A DNA stretch of 64,000 nt from Lepturacanthus savala (GCA_030544235.1 CM060464.1:28894152-28958151); one strand, 5' to 3'. Counted from the first letter of the stretch, positions 12,601 through 22,747 are shown. Numbers and translations: made by a program. Notes: a model not told the origin generated them from the letters alone.

Positions 12601-12810
12601 AGCTCTGCAGAGGTTCAAAGGCTTCAGGGAATAAGTCATTTCAGTCCACCAAATGGATTTCTATAATAGAATTTTCAAGGGCAGTGGAATAGTGAATAAA
12701 GCCTGCTGCTGTATGGGTGTTTGATGTGAGCTGATCACAACTCAGCAATTTCAAGAGATTGAGTCTGCCCAGTCTAATGAAAGGTACTTGAATGAGCACA
12801 ATACAATCTT
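9621..12810. other. Unannotated sequence, no recognised elements
   Basis: I see no gene, tRNA or clear transposon in this stretch. The phrase CAACCAGAGAGGGCAGTAAA near 11746 resembles one found in small fish repeats. The remainder is A+T-rich, with a short poly(A) at about 10579-10594. Short frames at 10155-10391, 11036-11224, 11348-11569, 11982-12176 and 12356-12583 carry no recognisable motif. Confidence 0.4.
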
Positions 12811-12834
12811 ACAATACAATACAATACAATACAA
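12811..12834. repeat. (ACAAT)n short tandem repeat
   Basis: Four to five tandem ACAAT units, flanked on both sides by AATCTTACAAT so that the surrounding phrase is itself duplicated. Confidence 0.85.
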
Positions 12835-13413
12835 ATCTTACAATATGTGGTCTGTGCAAGCTAAGTAAGACATGTATATTTTCTTATCTGCAAAGATAAT
12901 ACAGTAGCAAAGCAGAGGGAGGTATTGGGGTGTCCTGGGGTCTGGAAATAAGTCTTGTACATTTTCTACAAAGACAAATTAGGTGACAGTTGTAGAACTT
13001 TTAGGCTTGGAAATTCTCCCAGTTGAATTATCAGTGCAAAACAAAATGTGTTAGAAAATATCTACTTCTTTGAGAGAAAGTAAAATATACAAGCATTTAA
13101 ACATCAACGTGAAGGAAAGAAGTGAGATTTATTCCCAATGAACATTTTGGTAAGAAACACATAATCACAGCTTGTAAAATTCAGTTAAGTCTGCTGCTAA
13201 CATCTAACTGAAGTTAATTTCTGCAATTTAAATCACTGCACTGCACGGGGTCAATATTGGATGATCTCAGCAACTATATAGGTATTGTCTGGTAGGGATA
13301 CACCCCAGACTAGCAAGCCTATTGTGGCTCAGAAACAGTGACAGTAGTAAAAAAAAACCTTCAATAAAGTCCCACATTTCTCTTTTGATGTACACTGAGG
13401 ATCATTTAACATC
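12835..13413. other. Unannotated sequence with a SINE-like scrap
   Basis: Positions 13290-13332 (GGGATACACCCCAGAC, then CAAGCCTATTGTGGC) match the tail half of the SINE-like family on the minus strand (compare 9150-9195). It is a roughly 40-bp degenerate fragment. Nothing else is recognised. Confidence 0.5.
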
Positions 13414-13760
13414 TTTGAAGGAATAATTAGACATTTTGGGAAAGTTGGATGAACAAATTACGGATCTAGAGCCAGAAAAAGTATGGAGCTAGAGCCAGAA
13501 GATGATTAGCTTAGCTTAGCATAAAAACTGGAAGCAAGAGGACACAGTTTAAAATTACAACCATCAGCTTCCCTCCAAACCTCATTAAAAAAACATTTCC
13601 TATCTCATTTATTAAATCCATGAAACAATGTGTGGTAGAGGAAGTTACCTGCTGATACTATTTCTTTGTGAGCAGTGACTTTGCATTTTCTGGGAACAAT
13701 CGCTGGGAGCCGTGACTTCCAGAAGTCCTGTCGTTACCAGTTTCCAAGCAACAATTCATG
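13414..13760 (+). repeat. Dispersed teleost repeat with TTAGCTTAGCTTAGCATAAA core
   Basis: The phrases ACATTTTGGGAAA, GAGCCAGAAGATGATTAGC, the TTAGCTTAGCATAAA core and GACTTCCAGAAGTC appear in the order of a very common fish interspersed repeat, which I recognise by its 'TTAGCTTAGCATAAAGACTGGAAAC'-like body. It has no coding capacity. Boundaries are approximate. Confidence 0.6.
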
Positions 13761-14524
13761 TAGGGAGGCACTGCACAGAAGTGCTCTGCAGATGAATACA
13801 TTACTGTTACCTATGTACCTCAGTTGGAAAAAACACAATTTGAACTAGGAAGTAGCTTGATGTTAAAATAGTGACAGATGGAGAAACTTACTCGATGTAC
13901 TTTTACAACTTTTCCATGTGATGAACAATTGAATGAGAAATGTAATCTTCACATTATCCATATACCTAGGAGGGAATATGTTAAAATTTATACAAAATGT
14001 CACTTTGTGACAAGTTTTTGCAATTTTGGCACAGCATTATGTATGAGCATAAGGTTTTTAAAAACCACCGCATATAAGTTGAGGCAGCTGTCTGGTGGCC
14101 AGTATGCAGAAACTGCAATCTGGTCACCACTGGGAAGAAAGAATGTCATATTACAGCTCCATTTAGTAGTAGATTCTTGTATAATGTTAGCTTTTCTATG
14201 TTGCTAGTGGTAAGAAATCCATTTTGGAAGTTATTTTTTTTCTTACAAGGTCAAAAATAATTTTCAAGGTTACTTTTTGGCAAAAAATTGGACATGACTC
14301 TGAAACTAAGCCACATGGAAAGATTATCTTGGGCTCTAGAACTGTTTTCAGCAGGAGGTCATTTGCAGGTTTCTGGGCATTGTAAATAATTCTGTTAATT
14401 AGATTTTGTGTTTCAAGAAAATTGTGTAATTTAAAACCATTTTCAAGGACCATTAAAATGTCCTTGTTACTGTACAATTTTGGGGGGTTATACTGAAGCT
14501 TGATATGGCATTACACCAGTACTT
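13761..14524. other. Unannotated sequence with an unassigned 109-codon frame
   Basis: An open frame at 13878-14207 (+) and one of 93 codons at 14196-14477 (-) are among the longer ones outside transposons, but neither shows a recognisable domain or a coding-like composition. Adjacent opposite-strand frames in A+T-rich DNA are expected by chance. I do not call a gene. Confidence 0.35.
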
Positions 14525-14780
14525 TAAAGGGATAGTTTGGTATTTTTGACGTGACTCTCTATGGCATCCCTATCAGCAGTGTTGTACACTCACACTGACT
14601 TACCCCTGGCAGTGTCCTGTGAGCCGAGTTCTTGTCTCGTGCATTAGCTTGGTGCATTAGCTTCCAAGACTCTAACAGTATTGAAAGCAAAACAAAAAAA
14701 TCCAGAAATCTAAATGTAGAGATTTCTTGTTCTTCCTTTAACTGCTGACATACAGATTTTGTCTGTCCGTGAAACAGTTA
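14525..14780 (+). repeat. Dispersed MITE-like fish repeat (AAAGGGATAGTTTGG start)
   Basis: It starts TTTAAAGGGATAGTTTGG, a terminus I recognise from abundant small fish DNA elements, and continues with sequence typical of that group (GTGTTGTACACTCACACTGA, ATTAGCTTCCAAG). The right terminus is not visible, so the end is approximate. Confidence 0.45.
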
Positions 14781-16029
14781 TTTAAGATTATTAGTAAGAC
14801 AAGAAAAAGGGTTCACTCAATTTCCCAAAGAATCCCATCGTAGAGATCGAAGAGCGATCCCTGACTCAGGAAATAACATATCTGGTGAGCTCAGTCCATC
14901 AGTTCTTTTAATTACCTTAATGCACATCAAGGCGGAAGACAAAACCTTGACTGTACCGGCTCCTCTGGTATATGTCTGTGAAAGAGGAGGAACAGAATGT
15001 TATAAATATAGACCCATACAGCAGTAATGCTTGAGCTGGTTTACGGCAATATATCAGCCCAAGCTGCTCAGACTCCATATAATATGGTTGGCGCTAAATG
15101 CATTCAGCTTCTGATAACACCAGTTACAATTAATGTTCAGTTTTATAGGCTTGGGTTTTACTTCCCATGAAAGACATAAAGTCCTTTTCAACCGCATGTT
15201 GCTGGTTTAATCTGTCACCAAAAGAAATGACATCAAGTGACTTTGACACCAGTCTTTATATCACTTGCAAAGAAAGAGACACTTTTGCCACATGCCTCAT
15301 CACATGTCGGCCTGAATCACTTTCCTCTCACTCCATTTGCCACTGCGCCTGGATCAGCTCTACATCTTGACACTTGCTAATGTCCCTGCTATCGTCCCTG
15401 AAGCTCCTCTCCCTTGGCGGGGGGGAAGATTTCTCCCCTGCGGCATAATGGCTGTTCTCCAGCTTGTGTCAGCCGCTAAAGTTAAGGCCTCCAGCTGCTG
15501 CAGTGTCAGTGTCGGCCTGAGTTAGCTGGGTCTTCAGAAAGGAGCAAAGGGCTTATCCTCTCTCTCTCTCTGGGGCTACAAAGGTGCTAGAGTCAGTGTT
15601 TAATAGAGTTGTGTACCTTCTGCTCTGTGTGCTTTATCAGACCCTGCAGTGTCTGCATAAACCTTGTGTACTGGTACAATATCTAACACCTTTCAAACAC
15701 ACCGTATCTTTTACATGAGACATAGATACTACAGTGTATTATCAGTGTATTTTCTTATTTTCAACCAGCATCTCAGTCTACATTATCTCCTCCTCCAACA
15801 GGAGAGTAGCCGATGCTTTATTCAATATTGATGTGTAAAAGTTAATGGCTAAATGACAAACTGGAACCATTTCTGCTGTAATTCTCAACACAGCTCATTT
15901 CTGAATAGATAACTAATATTTTTAATCTTAGCTTTATTGCTGGCAACACATTTAAATAATTATCATACAATCTCACAACTAGTCTAAAAAACTACTTGAG
16001 TCAAACAGATGTACTCATTTCATACTAGC
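14781..16029. other. Unannotated sequence
   Basis: No recognisable gene. The part at 15160-15540 is more G+C-rich and has overlapping short frames (15167-15370 and 15337-15525) without any motif. It could be conserved non-coding DNA, but nothing proves it. A (CT)n patch lies at about 15560-15571. Confidence 0.35.
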
Positions 16030-16290
16030 TCCACTTCAGTCTGGTTTGAATATTTCTGCAATACATCCCCAGTTATTAGAATATAGTCTCAGCATTATTT
16101 AACAAAACATTGTGTTTCTCTTTTGGTGGATTTAACTAAAGCTTTTGACACAGGTGACCACTCTGCTTGTACAGTGACTTTCTTGTTTGGGTTTCTGAAT
16201 TATCTCTGTAGAGAAAGGGAGTTCCTCAAAGTTCTGTCCTTGGATTGGTTGTTTTCATTATTTATTTAAACAATTCATTGTGCTATTCAT

Positions 16291-16964
16291 TAGGGGTGTG
16301 ATGAGACACTCAGCTCACGAGACGAGATGAGACACGAGATTGGGTTCACGAGATCGAGACGAGCCGAGATTTTAAGAAAACTAAATTACAAATTATATGA
16401 ATGCCTGGACAACGGACTTTTATTTTACTGAGTTGCACATGGATTTTATAACTCTGTAAGCGTTAACTTTTAATGAACTTATTCCTTTTAATGAACTTCT
16501 TCCTCTAGAAATTGAAACTAAAAGAGAATGTTATAAAAGTTAAAATATATAGAAAAAAAATGTGTCCTTTTTTCAAGTGCAAACAATATGTGCAAAACAA
16601 AGTTCTTCTCTGTCAGCAGGCGCAGTTGTTGATTTGGGTACTGAGCTGTGGTAGTGCTGTAAATGTCTCTGCATTGTGCTCGTATTCGCCGCGCTGTACA
16701 GCATTGTTTGCATGCAGTGTCTGCATATTGTCCGTGTCTTATCAGTCACTCTCTTACCATTTATCATTTCTGCCGGGAACCCAAAATGCTGCCAAACAAA
16801 TGATTTAAAAGTGGCGGGGGCGTCGTCAATAGTAATACCTGTGTTTTCCGTCATTCTGGCTGCTTGCTGGATAAATCTCGCGAGACAGAATTTTAACGCG
16901 ACGAGCAATCTCGTCAAATCACATCTCGCGAGATCTCGTGTGACGAGATTTCGTCACACCCCTA
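16291..16964 (-). mobile_element. hAT transposon remnant with terminal repeats and CGAGA arrays
   Basis: The ends are TAGGGGTGTGA (16291-16301) and TCACACCCCTA (16954-16964), perfect inverted repeats of 11 bp. The flanking 8-mers CTATTCAT (16283-16290) and TTATTCAT (16965-16972) match at 7 of 8 bases, the duplication length typical of hAT elements. Inside both ends the pentamer CGAGA/TCTCG recurs many times, like subterminal transposase-binding repeats. The interior holds only a BED-finger fragment on the minus strand, so the copy is internally deleted and non-autonomous. It sits within LINE-A and is younger than it. Confidence 0.85.
16573..16917 (-). pseudogene. BED zinc-finger fragment of a hAT transposase
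   Basis: The 114-codon frame contains, from about residue 36, FKSFVWQHFGF followed by ICRHC and then NTSTMQRHLQHYH. This is the BED finger pattern (aromatic W..F, C-x2-C, then H-x4-H) that hAT transposases of the ZBED type use to bind their own ends. No RNase-H-like catalytic domain and no hATC dimerisation domain follow, so it cannot be a functional transposase. The first codons lie in the subterminal repeat and may not be the original start. Confidence 0.75.
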
Positions 16965-16986
16965 TTATTCATCCTTTATTATACAC

Positions 16987-17540
16987 TGTTACGCCCCAGT
17001 CTAGGGGGCCTAGGGCATAATGTGAACTCTTCCCCAAGTCCCAAGTAGCCACAAATATAAAGGGGTTTGAATTTAAGAAAAGTAATTTACAATTTATTTT
17101 TACAAAAGCAAAAAGAAGGAAATGTATAAATATAACGAAAGGATGTGACTACTAAGTTCAATCTTCAGGGTGGACAAAGGCCAAAATAACAAACAAAAGG
17201 ATCCTATATAAAAAACACAAAAAGATATCCCAACCAACTTAAGAAAAACAAATGATACCAACCTTAAATCCCTACCTAATTAAACAAGAGAAAATGAGAG
17301 AAACAAAACTGCCTATCCACTCTTACCCCTATCATAACAGAAACACCAATGTGGCCAGTTGGGATAGTCTGCTCCCCTGTCACAGCTGCCATCTTGGCCT
17401 CTAGGCACCTAGCTGGTGCTCTCTGCATCAGCCAATCTGAAGCCACGGTGTAGAACTCTTCCACTAATTGCTGCATGGGGATGACATATACCTATTTGCA
17501 TAGGGAATAAAGAAAAGACACAGGGCACACACACGTAACA
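16987..17540. mobile_element. TG...CA element, possible solo LTR
   Basis: It begins TGTTACGCCCC and ends ACACGTAACA, so TGTTACG and CGTAACA form perfect 7-bp inverted ends with the TG...CA border of LTRs. A TATA-like AATATAAA near 17054 and an AATAAA at 17506-17511 close to the right end fit a solo LTR. Against this, the flanks show no clear target duplication. It interrupts LINE-A between its GVPQ block and its thumb region. The 66-codon minus frame inside has no recognisable motif. Confidence 0.45.
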
Positions 17541-17817
17541 GACCTACCACAAGACTGCACAATACTGTGCAGATTCTTATTATGCTACCACTGTAAATCT
17601 ACCACTTAACAGTTAACCTTTTCAGAAACATCTTCACAACTTGAAACTGGTCCTTAATATAGAAATAAGTCTTGTTTTCTGTCATTTACAAGAAAAATAA
17701 TAATTTCCCTCTCTTATTGTATTACTGGGATGTTATTTATGGACAGCTGGCCAGTCTGTAGATGGAATATATCTCTGTATTAAGATTTATTACCGGAGAT
17801 AGTTATAGGACATGCTA

Positions 17818-18690
17818 TTCTTATTCTTATTCTTTATTTGCCCCATTATCTGCCACTCTTTGTGAGGTCCACGCATAGCAAAACATTAAATGCAGTATAT
17901 AACAAGACATACAAATCTCAATAAAACATCTTCAACCTAAATAAAAAATAAATAAATAAACATCACAAAACATGAAATTGCATTTTATCTTGGTGAGGTT
18001 GGTTAAGTAACATTTATTGTTTTGTTTGTTTTTGTTTATTTTTTTAACTTGCCTTGTTGGATGCTTTAATGATCATAATTTTTGTATCCATTGTTCCACA
18101 TTGTAATGGCCCTATAATTTACAGATCTGCACTCTGCATCTGTTAGTTACCTGCCTGGTGGTGTGACTACATTGGTCTCTCACATAATGTATTTGTAAGT
18201 ACAGACAATTTGGTTTACTCTAACTGATATTCCTAAGGAAACATTTGCATGCTAACTGCTGCTCTACTCGAAGCCATGAGAAACGTCCCTGCATTCTCTC
18301 TGTATTCAGCCTCACACCTAACAGGGACAGGACAGTTTGAGCCTTGCAGCTTTATTCTGAGCTATTTGGAGTTTAGATCTTTTTTGGCTACACCCAACCA
18401 GAATGCTGAGCAGTAATCTAGGTGAGATAAAACTACTGCCTTTCTCAGTAGCATCGACAGGCAAGGGTCAATGACATTATTTTAAATATCTCCCATGATA
18501 GCTGCCTACAAATGTGACACCAAATACATTTGCCTCTTAAACCTGTTCAATATCCACGCCTTTGAATAATAAGCATGAATGAATATCATTATTAGTGGTG
18601 TGTTTGGCCTTGAATATCATATTTTGTTTTTGCTACATTCAAAATAAGTCTATTCAAACATATTTATAGATGCAACTGAAGTATGCTCCT
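17818..18690 (-). mobile_element. LINE-B: 3' end of a non-LTR retrotransposon
   Basis: Read on the minus strand: LNVAKTKY (near 18635), GVDIEQV (near 18550), LSHLDYCSAFWLGVA (near 18410), QIAQNKAARLKLSCP (near 18340) and FSWLRVEQ (near 18275). These follow the order of the reverse-transcriptase thumb and connection of L2/Rex-type LINEs, which typically read LDYC...LQ..QN.AARL...L.WLPV..R. Stops and frameshifts lie between the blocks. The 3' end carries an AAGAAT-type tandem tail (17818-17842 on the plus strand). The tail abuts LINE-A, so LINE-B probably inserted into it. Confidence 0.75.
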
Positions 18691-19009
18691 TAAATGTGTT
18701 ATTTAATGCAAAATGTACCACACAGACAAATAGAATTAAATTATCATTTCATATTGATAGGAAAGCCCAACATTCTTGATCCAGTACTATGATTTATTCA
18801 GTGCTGGCCCATGGCATAGGCAGTATAGGCAAAGCTAAGGGTGCCATCCATCCAGGGGATGCCAGAAATTGGGGAAGAAAAAAATGTATAAATTCTACTA
18901 GTCTTAAATCTTGTTGATATTATTAATTATTAGTTTAATTTTGCATGTATAAATTATATAGCAAAGCCTATAGTAATAATAATAATGATATGTTACTTTA
19001 AGACACCCC
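18691..19009. other. Spacer between LINE-B and LINE-C
   Basis: The patch GGGTGCCATCCATCCAGGGG near 18839 resembles the ends of some decayed DNA transposons, but it is too short to assign. Otherwise this is A+T-rich sequence with nothing recognised. Confidence 0.35.
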
Positions 19010-19067
19010 TTCCCTCTTCCTCTCTTCTCTGACTAATCAGACTTTACCTCCTACTTTACATCAGTTT

Positions 19068-19529
19068 TTGATGTGTCATCAAGCTCAGAAACATGTTGAA
19101 ACTGATATATCAGACAAAAATCTGAGGATCACTGCTGAACATCCGACAGTGAAATCTCTTGTCATACACACAGGAGCCCTTGATGTTTTCAAGCAAAAAT
19201 CCGAGGTATTGAGACGGGACTTTATTGATCTGTTGATCAAAGTTAACTCTCTGAATCCTAAGATGTACATCAGTGGACCCATACCAATAGTTCAAGGAGA
19301 AGATGAGAGATTCAGCAGGCTGGTGATGCTCAAAAATATGTGTGCCGCCCAACCAGTGAATTTTATTGACAATATTAACATCTTTTGGGAAAGACGCCTC
19401 TTAAAATCAGATGGAATTTGCCTCAACAAGTTGAGAGCGCAGCTGTTGAGCATCAACATATTTTATTTTGTACGTCAGACACAAATAGCCCCTGCCAGGG
19501 ACAAGAGGCAAGATGTTCCAAAACAATAG
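19068..19529 (+). pseudogene. SGNH/GDSL esterase-like domain of a LINE first ORF
   Basis: The 153-codon frame has the block order of the esterase domain found in some vertebrate CR1/L2-type LINEs: VIHTGALDVF (residues about 32-41; the family block is GxND), ISGPIPIVQGEDERFSRL (about 69-86), FIDNINIFW (about 99-107) and DGICLNK (about 115-121; the family block is DxxH). The asparagine of GxND is leucine and the histidine of DxxH is cysteine, so the active site is lost. It stays open over the domain, but its neighbour is clearly pseudogenic. It is not a host enzyme gene. Confidence 0.75.
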
Positions 19530-19794
19530 ATATGGCCTTCTCGACAAGAGCTGCTGTTGCCTCAGATAAGGACTGACCTTAATACACAGCTGACCTCACC
19601 CCAACATGAGGAGTCCCAACCCGACCCAACAACTCAACCTGAGGAGTCACCCCCAGCCTTAACAACTCAATATGAGTCGCCTTCTTCACTGACAAAATTC
19701 TAAAATTTAGACAAGCTGTCACCACCTCTGTGCCAGGTACAGGATACATGTAGTCCCAGTGTGAATTCAAAATCAACTGTTATTTGACCGTTGA

Positions 19795-20520
19795 TTTGAT
19801 CCAATCAATCACAACATTATACAACATCTGAAATCCTCCTCTTGCTATCTGGATATTCTGCTTACCAGCTTCTTTAAAAAGATCTGCATAGCCTCAAATC
19901 TCCTACATATCGTAAACATCTCTTGGCTCAGGTGTATTCCCACAGGCCCTGAAAACTATAGTCATTAATCCACTTCTAAAAAAGAACAATTCAGACAATT
20001 TAGTAATGAATAACTACACGCTCATATCAAATCTACCATCCTTGAGTAAAATCATTGGAAAAGCAGTTTTAAAACAGCTGACTAATTTTATAGTACTGTT
20101 TTGATGTCTTCCAGTCAGGTTTCTGACAGCACTGAGATGGCTCTTGTTAAGGTCTTCAGTGACATATATTTTAACACAGACAGTGGCAAAATTTCAGTCT
20201 AATATTATTGGATCTTAGTGCTGCAATTAACACAGTTGACCATAGCATATTATTACTGGTTGGAGAACTGGGTGGGACTTACTGGCACAGCATGAAATGG
20301 TCTGAATCCTACTTAAAGGACAGATAATACTTTGTGTCCAAGGTAAATACACATCTGAACATAAAAACATAACCTGTGGGGTTCCCCAAGGATCAGTTCT
20401 GGGGCCTCTACTATTCAACATTTACATACTCCCAATAGCTAAGTTTATGGAAGAAAACAAAATAAATAACCATAATTATTCAGATTCATTATTCACTGAT
20501 TTAATGCACAACAGTGGTAT
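19795..20520 (+). pseudogene. Reverse-transcriptase fragment of LINE-C
   Basis: In order are visible INPLLKKNNSDNLVMNNYT then LISNLPSLSKIIGKAVLKQL, DLSAAINTVDHSILL, CGVPQGSVLGPLLFNIYILP and NHNYSDSLFTD. These match the fingers, palm block A (AFDTVDH), block B' and the YADD loop of L2-type LINEs. YADD has become YSDS and the block-A AFDT has become AINT, so catalytic aspartates are lost in both blocks. At least two frameshifts and several stops separate the blocks. Confidence 0.85.
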
Positions 20521-20545
20521 GTGCCTTGGACCCCAGTTTGATTGT

Positions 20546-22185
20546 TTTATATGTCAGATTACTTTTCTTTTTTTTCTGTCCACTTTGAATTCATTTCACA
20601 TCCACTGAGTCAAGTCACATCATTGTACATCTGCTTCACAGTTTAGACCTTGGAGTAAAGTGGCCAGGGGTTGTTTTGATAAGTGATGGGGTGAGGAGTT
20701 AATGATCTCATTGCAGTTACTCAGGTTTAACCTGCAGTCATGAGATGACAGAAACTGAAAACCTCCATTTTTTTTAACTGGAGGTTAATACCTGCTCCTA
20801 TACCAAATTGCATTGTAAAATACTGAATCCTCAAGTGTTTGGGAGCACTAACGGCTAAAACTGTCTTGCTATGTGCCACCTATAACCACATATGTTAATG
20901 AGGTGTATTAGTATGCTCAGTCAGATTTTCAAGAAGAGTTCAAAGACAAAAGAAGCAGCCTTCCCTGGTGAGGGTTCAGAGTTCAGCCATGGATTGTTTA
21001 TGAATGTTTTATATCACTTTATAATAGAGTGAATATTTTCTGAACTAGATCCGTGCGATTGTGATAAAGTGTGTCTAGGACAGTCAATTAAGAGATAGGC
21101 AGACTATCTGAGGTTTACCTACAAGAGAATTAGGTATAATTATCTTGAGTTTTCTAAACTCATTCACCACATATACGGTGTTTGAGCCTTCAGTATTTTT
21201 AAAACCTTCAAGATACAGAGCAGTTTCTCTACTCAGGCCACCCTGTCGGCAGGATTATTTCATGGTTTTTGTATTCTGTCAATATTTATAATATACTGGG
21301 TCACGCCCTGTACTGTGAAGCAATACCGACACAAATTCAAGTTAGAATTGTACCACATCTAATGCAACCTATTACCCCTGATCCAGTTTAGGCCCCCAGT
21401 GTCAGCCTTTGTGGGCCCTTGCTCTTTCTTTCTGCTGAAAGGCATCTCTTTGTTGTGTGGTGAAGGTCCGGGTCCTCGTGCGATTGTGCCAAATGGAGCA
21501 ACATGATACACTCCTACACTTTTCTGCACTTTGACAAAACATCAAGATGTAATCACACACAAGCTATTGGCCATAATTGCTTCCCACAACTACTGTACAC
21601 ATCCTCTTGTGCTGCATATCCCTGCATTGTAAACAGAGCCATGCCTTTGTGGATGGCCCTTTGCTGCCTTGTGGGATTGGACCAGTGCCATGTGGTAATG
21701 GAAAAGAAGAGTCAAAGACCACTCCGGCCGTCTGCAAGGTCTTTGTTCTTGCTATTGTCAGCAAACGCCTGCAGATGATGTGGGGGCCACATGCAGTAAT
21801 CATTTCTGTCTCTCAAGGGCATGACATTGTGGCAGTTCCTCGAATGATGATGAGTTTTTTCCATTGCAGTTCAAGCTTTCCAAGCTTTATTATATAGGGC
21901 CGAGGTCACAAGAAAGACTTAAATTAGTCCCAGACTAAAATGCCTGTTTGAGCTGGTTTAACTCAAAGGGACTTCCAGAGACTTATATTTAAGTAGTCAT
22001 GCATTCAGCTTGTTCTGGATTAAACTCTACCACTTGCAATGGGGGGAATAGAGCTACTCTAGGACTAAACTGACTCTTAAATTAATCCTCCAGAGACACA
22101 GGCTCAACTTCTGTTTGTAAGGGAGCTTGGGCTATTTTGAATATGTAAATGAAGACAAGCATGCACACAAGAGGTCAGCCAGAAA

Positions 22186-22189
<4 letters not shown>
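20546..22189. other. Unannotated sequence
   Basis: No gene is recognised. A small hairpin, AACCTCCA/TGGAGGTT around a T-rich loop, lies at about 20760-20786. The overlapping frames at 21503-21897 on both strands have no known motif. The part at 21420-21850 is more balanced in base composition, which is the only hint of constraint. Confidence 0.35.

Positions 22190-22281
<92 letters not shown>
22190..22281. repeat. (AT)n tract, about 46 units
   Basis: An uninterrupted alternating AT run of about 92 bp. It can extrude as a cruciform and is expected to be length-polymorphic. The Ile-Tyr repeat frames over it on both strands are artefacts. Confidence 0.95.
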
Positions 22282-22284
<3 letters not shown>

Positions 22285-22315
22285 TAACCATTTTTGTACA
22301 TGCAAATAAAATACA

Positions 22316-22747
22316 TTGAAAATAATGTCTTTGCTTAAACCTAGACTGCCCTCTCTGTCTCAAAAAGAAAGACTTTTATCCAATTCTCTCCAAGTTCTGA
22401 TCAATTTGAGGTTTTTGGCATCTGGAATCTTTCATCATGAAACTGGTGATTTGTGTGGTGCCAGTGAGCAACTCTGTAGAATAGTTCACAAAGTCTGCAG
22501 GGCTATTTGTGGACAGAGGAGTCTAATCTTGTTCCCTGATACTGCAGGCCAAGACAACAATAAAGTGCAATGCTTTGAATATGGGCACTTCCTAGGAGCT
22601 ACTGGTTGTATAGATGGATGCCATGTTCCCATCAAGTATCCATCAGCTACTGATGCTGGGGAGTACAATATCCATAACAACTGGTTTTCCATCAATGTTC
22701 ATGGTGTTTTGTGTTCAAACAGTGTTGCCAAGTGGTGCAACTCTTAA
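22316..22747 (+). pseudogene. PIF/Harbinger transposase fragment
   Basis: The 143-codon frame reads LRFLASGIFHHETGDLCGAS (about residues 31-50), SEQLCRIVHKV, then FPDTAG, FLGATGCIDGCHVPIKYPSA (about 92-111) and WFSINVHGVLCSN. These match the N-terminal and first catalytic part of HARBI1-type Harbinger transposases, whose nuclease domain has a first catalytic aspartate in the GxIDGTH block; that aspartate is present here. The frame stops just after SINVHGV, so the second and third acidic residues are missing. No terminal repeats were found. It lies just right of the (AT)n tract. Confidence 0.8.

Larger units (their letters stand above)
16030..17812 (+). mobile_element. LINE-A: decayed non-LTR retrotransposon, split by two insertions
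   Basis: Reverse-transcriptase pieces lie in order on the plus strand. VDLTKAFDTGDHSA (about 16130-16172) corresponds to the catalytic-aspartate block (normally DLTKAFDTVDH). GVPQSSVLGLVVFIIYLNN (about 16214-16270) corresponds to GVPQGSVLGPLLF. After two interruptions come LKLVLN (about 17640-17657) and WDVIY followed by VLRFITGD (about 17725-17805), the latter matching the thumb/C-terminal region of Rex- and L2-like fish LINEs. The frame is broken by stops and shifts. A hAT element occupies 16291-16964 and a TG...CA element 16987-17540. The 5' part and the 3' tail are not seen. Confidence 0.7.
19010..20545 (+). mobile_element. LINE-C: L2/CR1-like retrotransposon, internally deleted
   Basis: An SGNH-esterase-like frame (19068-19529) is followed after only about 260 bp by reverse-transcriptase sequence (about 19795-20520). 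Those 260 bp are too short for the endonuclease domain normally found between such parts, so an internal deletion is inferred. The last recognisable block is the catalytic loop; thumb, 3' untranslated region and tail are missing. The 5' limit is approximate. It has the same orientation as LINE-A and the opposite one to LINE-B. Confidence 0.75.

Noticed and set aside
13878..14207. 109-codon plus-strand frame as a possible small gene
   Set aside because: No recognisable domain, no start or splice context, overlapped at its end by a minus frame, and of a length expected by chance in 64 kb.
21503..21897. Overlapping frames rich in Cys and Pro on both strands, possible secreted protein
   Set aside because: Simultaneous openness on both strands indicates low stop density rather than coding; no signal peptide followed by a known fold.
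22104..22316. Open frames of Ile-Tyr repeats on both strands
   Set aside because: They translate the (AT)n tract; the same occurs at 59339-59688.
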